DNA of 39,091 bases, from assembly GCF_000445105.1 (NCBI RefSeq), contig NZ_ATDP01000063.1:1-39091 (forward strand). Direction: 5' to 3'. A program made the position numbers and the translations under genes. Shown here one piece after another: positions 33,094 through 39,091 of this stretch. Under the pieces are notes generated by a model. That model searched no databases and was not told the DNA's origin. It saw only the letters and a list, made by a program, of their open reading frames with translations. The stretch's first letter is position 1. Each line of letters begins with the position of its first letter. This DNA is from Sphingobium lactosutens DS20 (GTDB taxonomy: Bacteria > Pseudomonadota > Alphaproteobacteria > Sphingomonadales > Sphingomonadaceae).

Positions 33094-33918
33094 ATGGCTT
33101 CCCTCAAACGGACTGAATATCGAATCATCGACCAAGCATTCGGCATGGGCGGCGGTTATGTACTCGACTTCTCCAACCGGACTCTGTCGGATTGGTTCGA
33201 GGACGAGTTCAATATCGACATCTATGCTGACAGCTATGCGTCGCGCGGGGATTCCAAGGCCAACCGCGTCCGCAGCTTCGTTGACGTGGAGCCTGCCCCG
33301 CTCGTCGCGCGCATGCTGCGCGCCCTCTGGAAATACCGCGAGCGTATGGCCGACTATAATGCTGGCACGGAGGCGCGCGACAAGGAGCAGCTATTCGAGG
33401 TGATCGCGAAGCTCGAGGATCCCGCTTTGCGCCTCGACGATATCAAGGCGCATGCCCTGCGCTTTGACGCCGCACACATCGCCGACCAGATTAGGCGGAT
33501 GGAAGGCTCCATCGTGAAAGACCCTGCGCTCGCGATCGGCACCGCGAAAGAACTGGTCGAGAGCTGCTTTAAAACCATCTTGCGCGAGCGCGGGATCGAC
33601 TACGACAAAGAAGACTTGCCCCAGCTCGGCAAGAAGGTCTTTGGTGCCTTGCGGCTGTTACCAAACGACATTCCCGAGGCTGCCAGAGGCGCAAAAACTA
33701 TAAAGACCATGTTGAGCAACCTTGCGACCGTTGTGCAAGGCGTTGCCGAAATTCGCAGCCTCTACGGCACCGGCCACGGTCGCGACGGCAAGGTGCGTGG
33801 TGTGACGCCACGCCATGCCCGCCTTGCCGTCGGCGCGGCCACCACCCTCGTCAATTTCGCCTTCGAGTCGCATCTGGAATCTCCGGCTTCAGAGTCGCAT
33901 GTTCACAAGACGTCGTAG
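33094..33918 (+). CDS. Abortive infection (AbiJ-like) protein
   Basis: A 274-aa protein from the ATG at 33094. The N-terminal domain (about 15-90: GYVLDFSNRTLSDWFEDEFNIDIYADSYASRG.SKANRVRSF) resembles the N-terminal modules of AbiJ-type proteins. The C-terminal domain (about 145-262: IGTAKELVESCFKTILRERG, LATVVQGVAEIRSLYGTGHGRDG, TPRHARLAVGAATTLVNFAFE) is the abortive-infection C-terminal domain. Such proteins block phage growth by stopping or killing the host cell; the mechanism is unknown. A single gene is normal for this type. It lies next to a nucleotidyltransferase-HEPN gene and 260 nt from the tRNA fragment, a usual place for defence cargo in islands. Confidence 0.85.
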   Translation: MASLKRTEYRIIDQAFGMGGGYVLDFSNRTLSDWFEDEFNIDIYADSYASRGDSKANRVRSFVDVEPAPLVARMLRALWKYRERMADYNAGTEARDKEQLFEVIAKLEDPALRLDDIKAHALRFDAAHIADQIRRMEGSIVKDPALAIGTAKELVESCFKTILRERGIDYDKEDLPQLGKKVFGALRLLPNDIPEAARGAKTIKTMLSNLATVVQGVAEIRSLYGTGHGRDGKVRGVTPRHARLAVGAATTLVNFAFESHLESPASESHVHKTS

Positions 33919-34178
33919 GAGCATCTTGCTTGACTGCCACAGTGAAGGGCGCGACGGTTGTCTTCTGGGGAGCGAAATCAGGCCGCATGTCTTGGTAGGG
34001 TCGATGGGCGACCGGCAAATAGTGGGACAGTGCTGCCGTTCCAAATTGATAGATCGGATGGCAGCTCCTGTCTGGAGCCGACATACATCGTTTGCCTGAC
34101 TGGCATCACAGATCGGCAGAAAGTGGGCCGATTGTTGACCGTCCTCTTTTGGGGAGAAATCGGCTAAAGCTGCCGTCA
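33919..34178. other. Island-end region without genes
   Basis: These 260 nt hold two loosely similar segments, GGCAAATAGTGGGACAGTGC (near 34013) and GGCAGAAAGTGGGCCGATTG (near 34113). Such degenerate repeats beside an attachment site could be recombinase arm sites, but the similarity is weak. No gene is seen. Confidence 0.3.
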
Positions 34179-34232
34179 AGCAGCTGACTCTTAATCAGCG
34201 GGTCCTAGGTTCGAGCCCTAGTGCGTCCACCA
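34179..34232 (+). tRNA. 3' fragment of tRNA-Lys(CTT), probable attachment-site remnant
   Basis: The 54 nt contain a complete anticodon arm (GCTGA-CTCTTAA-TCAGC, anticodon CTT), variable loop, T arm (CTAGG-TTCGAGC-CCTAG), 3' acceptor strand TGCGTCC, discriminator A and encoded CCA. The expected 5' acceptor GGACGCA and the D arm are absent: the preceding bases share nothing with a tRNA. Elements that integrate into tRNA genes duplicate exactly such a 3' part at their far end. It therefore marks one boundary of an island, with the intact tRNA gene expected elsewhere in the genome. Confidence 0.82.
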
Positions 34233-34754
34233 CATTTCCCTTTTTCGTAAATCAGATACTGAGCTTGCGAGATCGGGCTATTGAGAGCATTTTTTTTGCT
34301 AAGCAGCTCTCTAGGTAGCAGAGCGCTAATTCGGCGCTGCAGTGCAGTGAACGGTTCATGGCCTGCGCTCTGTCGAACTGAGCTTGAGCGAGTAATCGGC
34401 TCACCTTCCCGCCAGCGGCGCACGCTGGGATGGCAGCTCGGAAACTCAGGCAGCGCGGTGTCGTGCTGACAGCTAGGCCGCCCGAGCGCCCGATGGACAA
34501 GAATGACGCCCTTGGCTGGATGCCCTGCCAGCTCGGATACGCCCCATAGACGGTAAGAACGGTCAGACGGTTATTCGTGGAGGCTAAGAGCAGATTGGGG
34601 CCAGGGGCGCGATAGGCCTGGTGCTCGAACCGTCAGTCGCGCAGCACCCGCTCGATAGCGGTGTCGACACTGGTCCGATCACCGCACCGCTGAGCGCCTA
34701 CCGCCGATCCGGTTTGCGTTCTGTTCCTTCGAGCGATAATATCGTCATCTGACG
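34233..34754. other. 520-nt region without a recognised gene, right of the tRNA fragment
   Basis: Open frames are short and unlike known proteins. The minus strand from about 34750 to 34630 reads an Asp/Arg-rich stretch ending TAIERVLRD and a stop, possibly a gene remnant. Runs of T lie near 34240 and 34290. This is the sequence just outside the presumed island boundary, or the start of another accessory block. Confidence 0.35.
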
Positions 34755-35585
34755 CTAAAGCATCTCGAGTGGACGGCGGTCGCGGGGCCTGGGAAATTCC
34801 GCATCGAGTGTCGCAATGTCGGCGTCGGAGAGCACGATATCTGCGGCCGCGCGGTTCTCCCGCACATGTGCAATCGAACTCGCTTTCGGGATGGCGATAA
34901 GGCCATCGTGGCGCAACGTCCAGGCAAGTGCGACCTGCGCAGGGGTTGCGCCAACCTGGGCCGCTACTTTGTCGAGGGCGGGATGGCTTGAGAGGCGTCC
35001 CTGCTCGACGGGACTATACGCCATCACTGGCACTTTGTGCTGGGCGAGCCACGGCAACAGGTCCAACTCAGGGCCTCGACGGACGAGATTGTAGAGGATC
35101 TGATCGGTCACGCAGCCATCCCCGCCGGCAGCGATAAGCTCGTCCATATCGTCGGTATCGAGATTGCTGACACCCCAATGCCTGATTTTCCCCGCTGATT
35201 TGAGCGCCTCCAATGCCTCCACAGTCTCAGCGAGCGGCACCGATCCCCGCCAATGGAGCAGGTAGAGGTCCAGCCGGTCGGTGCCGAGCCGCTTCAGGCT
35301 CGCCTCGCATGCATCGGCAAGGCGGGAGCGCGATGCGTTCTGCGGATATGCCTTGCTGACGAGGAACAACTGGTCGCGAACGCTGCCCAGCGCCTCGGAT
35401 ATCAGCGTTTCCGCCGCACCATCGCCGTACATTTCGGCGGTATCGATGAGCGTCATGCCCAGTTCGACACCGGCGCGTAGCGTGGCGATCTCATCGGATC
35501 GGCGCTCGGCACGTTCGCCCATCTTCCAGGTGCCTTGACCCAGTGAAGGAACCACTTCCCCGCCGGGCAATGTCACGTGTTTCAT
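34755..35585 (-). CDS. Aldo/keto reductase
   Basis: A 276-aa NAD(P)H-dependent oxidoreductase from the ATG at 35585, which reduces aldehydes or ketones; the substrate is unknown. The catalytic tetrad is D48 (LIDTAEMYG), Y53, K78 (VSKAYP) and H111 (LYLLHWRG). The cofactor-binding C-terminal part is seen in GVSNLDTDDMDEL, VMAYSPVEQGRL and AIPKASSIAHVRENRAA. Family members of this size with the opening GGEVVPSLGQGTWKMGE are common in proteobacteria. It lies 73 nt downstream of the tetR gene on the same strand and is probably co-transcribed with it. Confidence 0.92.
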   Translation of the reverse strand: MKHVTLPGGEVVPSLGQGTWKMGERAERRSDEIATLRAGVELGMTLIDTAEMYGDGAAETLISEALGSVRDQLFLVSKAYPQNASRSRLADACEASLKRLGTDRLDLYLLHWRGSVPLAETVEALEALKSAGKIRHWGVSNLDTDDMDELIAAGGDGCVTDQILYNLVRRGPELDLLPWLAQHKVPVMAYSPVEQGRLSSHPALDKVAAQVGATPAQVALAWTLRHDGLIAIPKASSIAHVRENRAAADIVLSDADIATLDAEFPRPRDRRPLEML

Positions 35586-35658
35586 GTGCTTTCGTCCTAT
35601 GAGATGAGTTCGACTGTTCGGTCGGGGGGCAGATTGGCAGATGACCACCATGAAACGA

Positions 35659-36279
35659 TCATATCGCGGCCGGCCATCGATCGAGCGCCATTTTGGCGAT
35701 GGAGAGCAGTTCGTTGATCGTAGCGCCGTCGCGCGCCTGAACGGACATGCCTTCCATGACCGTATTGATGAATTTGCCTAGCACGGCCGGATCGGTGTTG
35801 GCCGCAAGCTCGCCCTGCGCGGCGCCGCGTTGCAGACGCTCGATTAGGAGGGCCTCCGCCGCGATACGCTTGTCGCGCAGCAGGCATTCGGTGGCGGCGG
35901 ACGCCGGCGAAACGGCTGCCGCTGCCGAATACATGAAGCAGCCGGCCGGCGTTCCAGGTTCCGAGAATGATGACGCCGCTCGTTCCAGCAGGCCTTTGAC
36001 GGCTTCGTAGGTGGACAACGCCGGATCGTTGATGGGTGCATAGAGGTGGACGCTGAACGTCGCGGCGTAACGTTCGATCACCGCCGCAAACAGCCCCGCC
36101 TTGTTGTCAAACGCTGCATAGAGACTGGCGGCGGCGACGCCAGTCTCCGCCACCAGATCGGCCATCGATGTCGCCTCGTAGCCGCGCTGCCAGAACAGCC
36201 GCACCGCCTTGTCGAGCGCAGCGTCAGTGTCGAACACACGAGGGCGACCTGCGCGGCGACGGGCTTTCGTCTCTGTCAT
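35659..36279 (-). CDS. TetR-family transcriptional regulator
   Basis: A 206-aa protein from the ATG at 36279. The N-terminal helix-turn-helix (about 15-62) is clear: DAALDKAVRLFWQRGYEATSMADLVAETGVAAASLYAAFDNKAGLFAAVI. The C-terminal ligand domain (about 80-200) includes GCFMYSAAAAVSP, a pattern of the TetR subgroup that controls small oxidoreductases. It is divergent from the truncated quinone-oxidoreductase gene and upstream of the aldo/keto reductase. The 96-nt gap holds two 18-bp direct repeats (36297-36362) that are natural operators. It likely represses both directions until an electrophile or quinone is sensed, though the ligand is inferred. Confidence 0.92.
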   Translation of the reverse strand: MTETKARRRAGRPRVFDTDAALDKAVRLFWQRGYEATSMADLVAETGVAAASLYAAFDNKAGLFAAVIERYAATFSVHLYAPINDPALSTYEAVKGLLERAASSFSEPGTPAGCFMYSAAAAVSPASAATECLLRDKRIAAEALLIERLQRGAAQGELAANTDPAVLGKFINTVMEGMSVQARDGATINELLSIAKMALDRWPAAI

Positions 36280-36296
36280 CTCTGATGCACGATATG

Positions 36297-36362
36297 GAAC
36301 GATCGATAAATAATATCTTGAAACGGGTGGTCCGCTCCCTTACAGAACGATCATTAAATAAT
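36297..36362. promoter_or_regulatory. Paired direct repeats in the tetR/oxidoreductase divergent promoter
   Basis: GAACGATCGATAAATAAT (36297-36314) and GAACGATCATTAAATAAT (36345-36362) match at 16 of 18 positions, with starts 48 bp apart. Both carry a TAAATAAT stretch that could act as a -10 on either side. TetR binding to both copies is the simplest reading. The gene ribosome site AGGAG follows at 36365. Confidence 0.6.
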
Positions 36363-36375
36363 CAAGGAGTCTCCA

Positions 36376-36590
36376 ATGAGCCGCATCGTCCGTATCCATG
36401 AATATGGCGACGCCAGCGTCCTCAGGATTGAAGATGTGGCAGTGCCCGGGCCCGCGGCCGATGAAGTGCAGATCGCGGTGAAGGCGATAGGCATAAACCG
36501 CGCCGAGGTGATGTTCCGCAACAATGCCTACCTTCAGGAAGCCGAGTTCCCGAGCCGCCTCGGCTACGAGGCTGCCGGCACTGTCGTTAC
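36376..36590 (+). pseudogene. Quinone oxidoreductase / zinc-binding alcohol dehydrogenase-like gene, cut by IS21
   Basis: ATG at 36376 behind AGGAG. The first 71 codons are a typical MDR-family start: RIVRIHEYGDASVLRIEDV, VKAIGINRAEVMFRNN and LGYEAAGTVV. These form the GroES-like domain of NADPH:quinone reductase-like enzymes. At 36591 the frame enters the left end of an insertion sequence and runs on for 21 foreign codons. The cofactor domain is missing, so the product is certainly inactive unless the insertion is excised. The remainder should lie beyond the right edge of the window. The tetR-controlled promoter and start are intact. Confidence 0.88.
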
Positions 36591-36607
36591 TGAGAACGGC
36601 GGAGCAA
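36591..36607. repeat. IS21 left terminal inverted repeat
   Basis: Begins TG and shares AACGGCGGAGCAA with the opposite end. Bases 3-4 differ (AG here, TC in the right copy). Confidence 0.8.
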
Positions 36608-36695
36608 TATTCGACCACGGTAGCGGCGGGATAGTCCTGCTGCGGGCGGCGTAAAAGTCGTCCACCTTGAAGCCTTTCTGCCGAGTCAGGGAGGT

Positions 36696-38204
36696 GTGGG
36701 GATCTACAGCGTGGAACTTTATCTTCAGGTCCGTCTGGCTTGCGCGGATGGCATGAGCCAACGGGCGGCGGCGAAGCGTTTCAATGTGTCGCGCGAAACG
36801 GTACGCAAGATGCTGTCGTTTTCATCGCCGCCGGGTTACCGGCGCCAGTCCGTACCGCAGCGCCCGAAGCTGGACGGGTTTGTGGCGATCATTGATGGAT
36901 GGCTTGAGGGTGACCGCAGTGTCCCGCGCAAGCAACGCCATACGGCGAAGCGGGTATTCGACCGTTTGCGCACCGAGCATGGTTTCACCGGCGGCTATAC
37001 GATCATCAAGGATTACATCCGGGAGCGCGAACAGCGCAGCCGGGAGATGTTCGTGCCGCTGGCGCACCCTGCGGGAGATGCGCAGGCCGATTTCGGGGAA
37101 GCGCTGGTGGAGATCGGCGGGGTGGAGCAGAAGGCCTACTTCTTCGCGCTCGATCTGCCGCACAGTGATGCCTGCTATGTGCGGGCCTATCCGGCGGCGG
37201 TGGCGGAGGCCTGGGTGGACGGACACGTGCATGCCTTCGCGTTTTTCGGCGCGGTACCGCGCTCGATCGTCTATGACAACGATCGCTGCCTTGTGACGAA
37301 GATCCTGCCCGACGGCACGCGGCAGCGTGCCACGCTGTTCAGCGCTTTCCTGTCACATTACGTGATCCGCGACCGCTATGCTCGCCCGGGCAAGGGGAAC
37401 GAGAAAGGCAATGTGGAGGGGCTGGTAGGCTATTGCCGGCGCAACTTCATGGTGCCGATCCCGAAGTTCCCGACCTGGGAGGCGTTCAACCTGTGGCTGG
37501 AGGAGCAATGCCGCAAGCGCCAGCAGGACAAGGTGCGCGGGCAGAGCGAGACGATCGGTGAGCGGCTGCAGCGCGATCTCGCGGCCATGCAGCCTCTGCC
37601 CGCTACACCCTTCGAGGCCTGCGATCAGAAAGGCGGGAGGGTCTCCTCGCAATCCCTGGTGCGCTACAGGACCAACGATTATTCGGTTCCGGTGGCCTGG
37701 GGCCATCAGGAGGTCTGGATCAGGGCCTATGTCGATGAGGTGGTGATCGGCTGCCGCAGCGAAGTCATCGCCCGTCATCCTCGTTGCTATGCCCGCGAGG
37801 AGGTTGTCTTCGACCCGCTCCATTATCTCCCGCTGATCGAGCAGAAGATCAACGCATTCGACCAGGCTGCGCCTTTGCAGGGCTGGGACCTGCCCGAAGC
37901 GTTCACGACACTGCAGCGGTTGATGGAAGGGCGCATGCACAAACATGGCAGGCGCGAATATGTGCAGGTACTGCGCCTGCTGGAAACGTTCACCCTCGCC
38001 GATCTCCAGGCGGCGGTCGAACAGGCCATCGATCTTGGCGCCATCGGCTTCGATGCCGTCAAGCACCTCGTCCTGTGCCGGATCGAACGCGTACCGCCCA
38101 GGCTGGACCTGGACGTCTATCCCTTCCTGCCACGCACCACGGTCGAGAAGACCTTTGCCAGAGCCTATCTGAGCCTGCTCTCCGACCGGCAGGAGGCCGC
38201 ATGA
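36696..38204 (+). CDS. istA: IS21-family transposase IstA
   Basis: A 502-aa DDE transposase beginning at GTG 36696; the nearby AGGGAGG is very close to it, so the exact start is uncertain and M20 is the next option. An N-terminal helix-turn-helix (about 18-42: GMSQRAAAKRFNVSRETVRKML) binds the element ends. The catalytic core has D132 (QADFGEA), D194 (IVYDNDR) and E241 (GNEKGNVEGLVGY). The C-terminal region matches IstA proteins (NDYSVPVAWGHQEVWIRAYVDEV, HGRREYVQVLRLLETF). Its stop overlaps the istB start as ATGA. It appears intact and active. Confidence 0.95.
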   Translation: MGIYSVELYLQVRLACADGMSQRAAAKRFNVSRETVRKMLSFSSPPGYRRQSVPQRPKLDGFVAIIDGWLEGDRSVPRKQRHTAKRVFDRLRTEHGFTGGYTIIKDYIREREQRSREMFVPLAHPAGDAQADFGEALVEIGGVEQKAYFFALDLPHSDACYVRAYPAAVAEAWVDGHVHAFAFFGAVPRSIVYDNDRCLVTKILPDGTRQRATLFSAFLSHYVIRDRYARPGKGNEKGNVEGLVGYCRRNFMVPIPKFPTWEAFNLWLEEQCRKRQQDKVRGQSETIGERLQRDLAAMQPLPATPFEACDQKGGRVSSQSLVRYRTNDYSVPVAWGHQEVWIRAYVDEVVIGCRSEVIARHPRCYAREEVVFDPLHYLPLIEQKINAFDQAAPLQGWDLPEAFTTLQRLMEGRMHKHGRREYVQVLRLLETFTLADLQAAVEQAIDLGAIGFDAVKHLVLCRIERVPPRLDLDVYPFLPRTTVEKTFARAYLSLLSDRQEAA

Positions 38205-38968
38205 GCGATCAGGCCCCGGAGATCCTTCTCGCTCACCATCTCAAGGCGCTCAAGCTGCCTACGTGCCTGCGTGAGCATCACAAGCTCGCGCGGCAATGTG
38301 CCGCTGAAGGCGTCGATCATATCCGCTTCCTCGCCCGCCTCGTCGAGATGGAAATGATCGACAGGGAGCGTCGCATGGTCGAGCGGCGCATCAAGGCCGC
38401 GCGCTTCCCCGCCGTCAAAAGCCTCGACAGCTTCGACTTCGCCGCCATCCCCAGGCTCAACAAGATGCAGGTGCTCGAGATGGCGCGCTGCGAGTGGATC
38501 GAGCGGCGTGAGAACGCCATCGCTCTGGGGCCATCAGGCACCGGAAAGACGCACGTAGCGTTGGGGCTCGGACTGGCAGCATGCCAGAAAGGACTGTCGG
38601 TGGGCTTCACCACCGCGGCAGCGCTGGTCAGCGAAATGATGGAGGCCCGCGACGAGCGCCGTCTTCTGCGCTTCCAGAAGCAGATGGCCGGATACAAGCT
38701 GCTCATCATCGACGAACTGGGCTTTGTGCCGCTCTCCAAGACCGGCGCCGAACTGTTGTTCGAGCTGATCTCCCAGCGTTACGAACGCGGCTCCACCTTC
38801 ATCACCAGCAACCTGCCCTTCGACGAATGGACCGAAACCTTCGGATCTGAGCGTCTCACAGGCGCGCTCCTCGATCGCCTGACCCATCACGTCAGCATCC
38901 TCGAGATGAACGGCGAAAGCTATCGCCTCGCGCACAGCCGGGCCCGCAAGGCCAAAACCAGACCCTGA
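38201..38968 (+). CDS. istB: IS21-family helper ATPase IstB
   Basis: A 255-aa AAA+ ATPase from the ATG at 38201, with GGAGG upstream inside the istA end. IstB forms ATP-dependent oligomers on target DNA and recruits the IstA transposase. Walker A is GPSGTGKT (110-117) and Walker B LLIIDELG (D171-E172). The later SNLPFDEWTETFGSERLTGALLDRL contains sensor and arginine-finger residues typical of the DnaC/IstB group. Length is normal. Confidence 0.95.
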   Translation: MSDQAPEILLAHHLKALKLPTCLREHHKLARQCAAEGVDHIRFLARLVEMEMIDRERRMVERRIKAARFPAVKSLDSFDFAAIPRLNKMQVLEMARCEWIERRENAIALGPSGTGKTHVALGLGLAACQKGLSVGFTTAAALVSEMMEARDERRLLRFQKQMAGYKLLIIDELGFVPLSKTGAELLFELISQRYERGSTFITSNLPFDEWTETFGSERLTGALLDRLTHHVSILEMNGESYRLAHSRARKAKTRP

Positions 38969-38979
38969 AAATTACACCA

Positions 38980-39032
38980 ATGCCGGGGGGAGTGGCCCTC
39001 GGGCTACGCCCTCACGCCACTCCCCCCGGCAT
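38980..39032 (+). terminator. Perfect 17-bp inverted repeat after istB
   Basis: ATGCCGGGGGGAGTGGC (38980-38996) and GCCACTCCCCCCGGCAT (39016-39032) are perfect inverted copies around a 19-nt loop. The position just after istB suggests a transcription end or a barrier to reading out of the element. No T-run follows. Confidence 0.55.
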
Positions 39033-39074
39033 GTAACACGATGGCCTGGTTTTACGCCGCCGAATGGCCGACTT

Positions 39075-39091
39075 TTGCTCCGCCGTTGACA
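39075..39091. repeat. IS21 right terminal inverted repeat
   Basis: Reads TTGCTCCGCCGTTGACA and ends CA at the last base of the window. It is the inverted counterpart of the left end over 15 of 17 bases. Confidence 0.8.

Larger units (their letters stand above)
36591..39091 (+). mobile_element. IS21-family insertion sequence, about 2.5 kb
   Basis: The element starts with TGAGAACGGCGGAGCAA (36591-36607) and ends with the reverse complement of TGTCAACGGCGGAGCAA (39075-39091). It contains istA and istB in the usual overlapping order. Inner copies of the end motif occur on both sides (GGCGGCGTAAAAGTCGTCCA near 36647, and its counterpart in reverse near 39050), like the multiple transposase sites of IS21. 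The right end is the last base of the window, so the target duplication cannot be checked. Confidence 0.9.

Noticed and set aside
34157..34232. Full-length tRNA-Lys gene
   Set aside because: The bases before 34179 cannot pair with the 3' acceptor strand and contain no D arm, so only the 3' part is present.
1..39091. CRISPR array or rRNA genes
   Set aside because: No regularly spaced direct repeats and no rRNA-like sequence were seen on reading through the window.

Overview
The window looks like an accessory region of a high-GC alphaproteobacterium, most likely a sphingomonad (Sphingomonas, Sphingobium or Sphingopyxis type). The reasons are two alphaproteobacterial LexA boxes (GAAC-N7-GAAC), a lasso peptide cluster of the isopeptidase/FecI-FecR/TonB-receptor type common in sphingomonads and caulobacters, an imuA-imuB-dnaE2 mutagenesis cassette, and mobile-element genes usual in these genomes. 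No ribosomal or housekeeping operon is present, so the genus is an inference.

Positions 1-7.2 kb (minus strand) are mobile DNA. The start of an ArdC antirestriction gene is cut by the window edge. Upstream of it are three tyrosine recombinases joined by ATGA overlaps (RIT-like trio), and then a second ArdC gene that loses homology abruptly near 6028, where the trio element appears to begin. From 7.6 to 11.4 kb lie a 67-codon ORF, an autoinhibited Fic AMP-transferase, a two-frame DUF6499/DUF2285 gene that resembles the frameshifted ICE activator FseA, and an XRE regulator.

Positions 11.7-21.8 kb hold a complete lasso peptide system. On the plus strand are a GntR regulator, a 49-aa precursor, a B leader peptidase and a C cyclase. 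On the minus strand are an ECF sigma factor, its FecR anti-sigma/sensor, an STN-domain TonB-dependent receptor and a periplasmic lasso isopeptidase. The two arms meet tail to tail with a 143-nt overlap. The predicted core is 20 residues with an Ala1-Glu9 ring. There is no ABC exporter, as expected for this class. The inferred circuit is: the peptide is made and released, taken up by the TonB receptor, signalled through FecR to FecI, and linearised by the isopeptidase.

Positions 22.4-30.5 kb form a DNA-damage island. One LexA box sits between a degenerate SRAP protein plus AlkB (minus strand) and an intact SRAP abasic-site protein plus DUF1810 (plus strand). A nearly identical box precedes imuA-imuB-dnaE2. 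From 30.6 to 34.2 kb come an HD-domain protein, a small ORF, a fused nucleotidyltransferase-HEPN protein, an abortive-infection protein and the 3' 54 nt of a tRNA-Lys(CTT), which reads as an attachment-site remnant closing an island.

Positions 34.2-39.1 kb carry an aldo/keto reductase, a TetR regulator with paired direct repeats, and a quinone-oxidoreductase-like gene cut after about 71 codons by an IS21-family element whose right end coincides with the end of the window.
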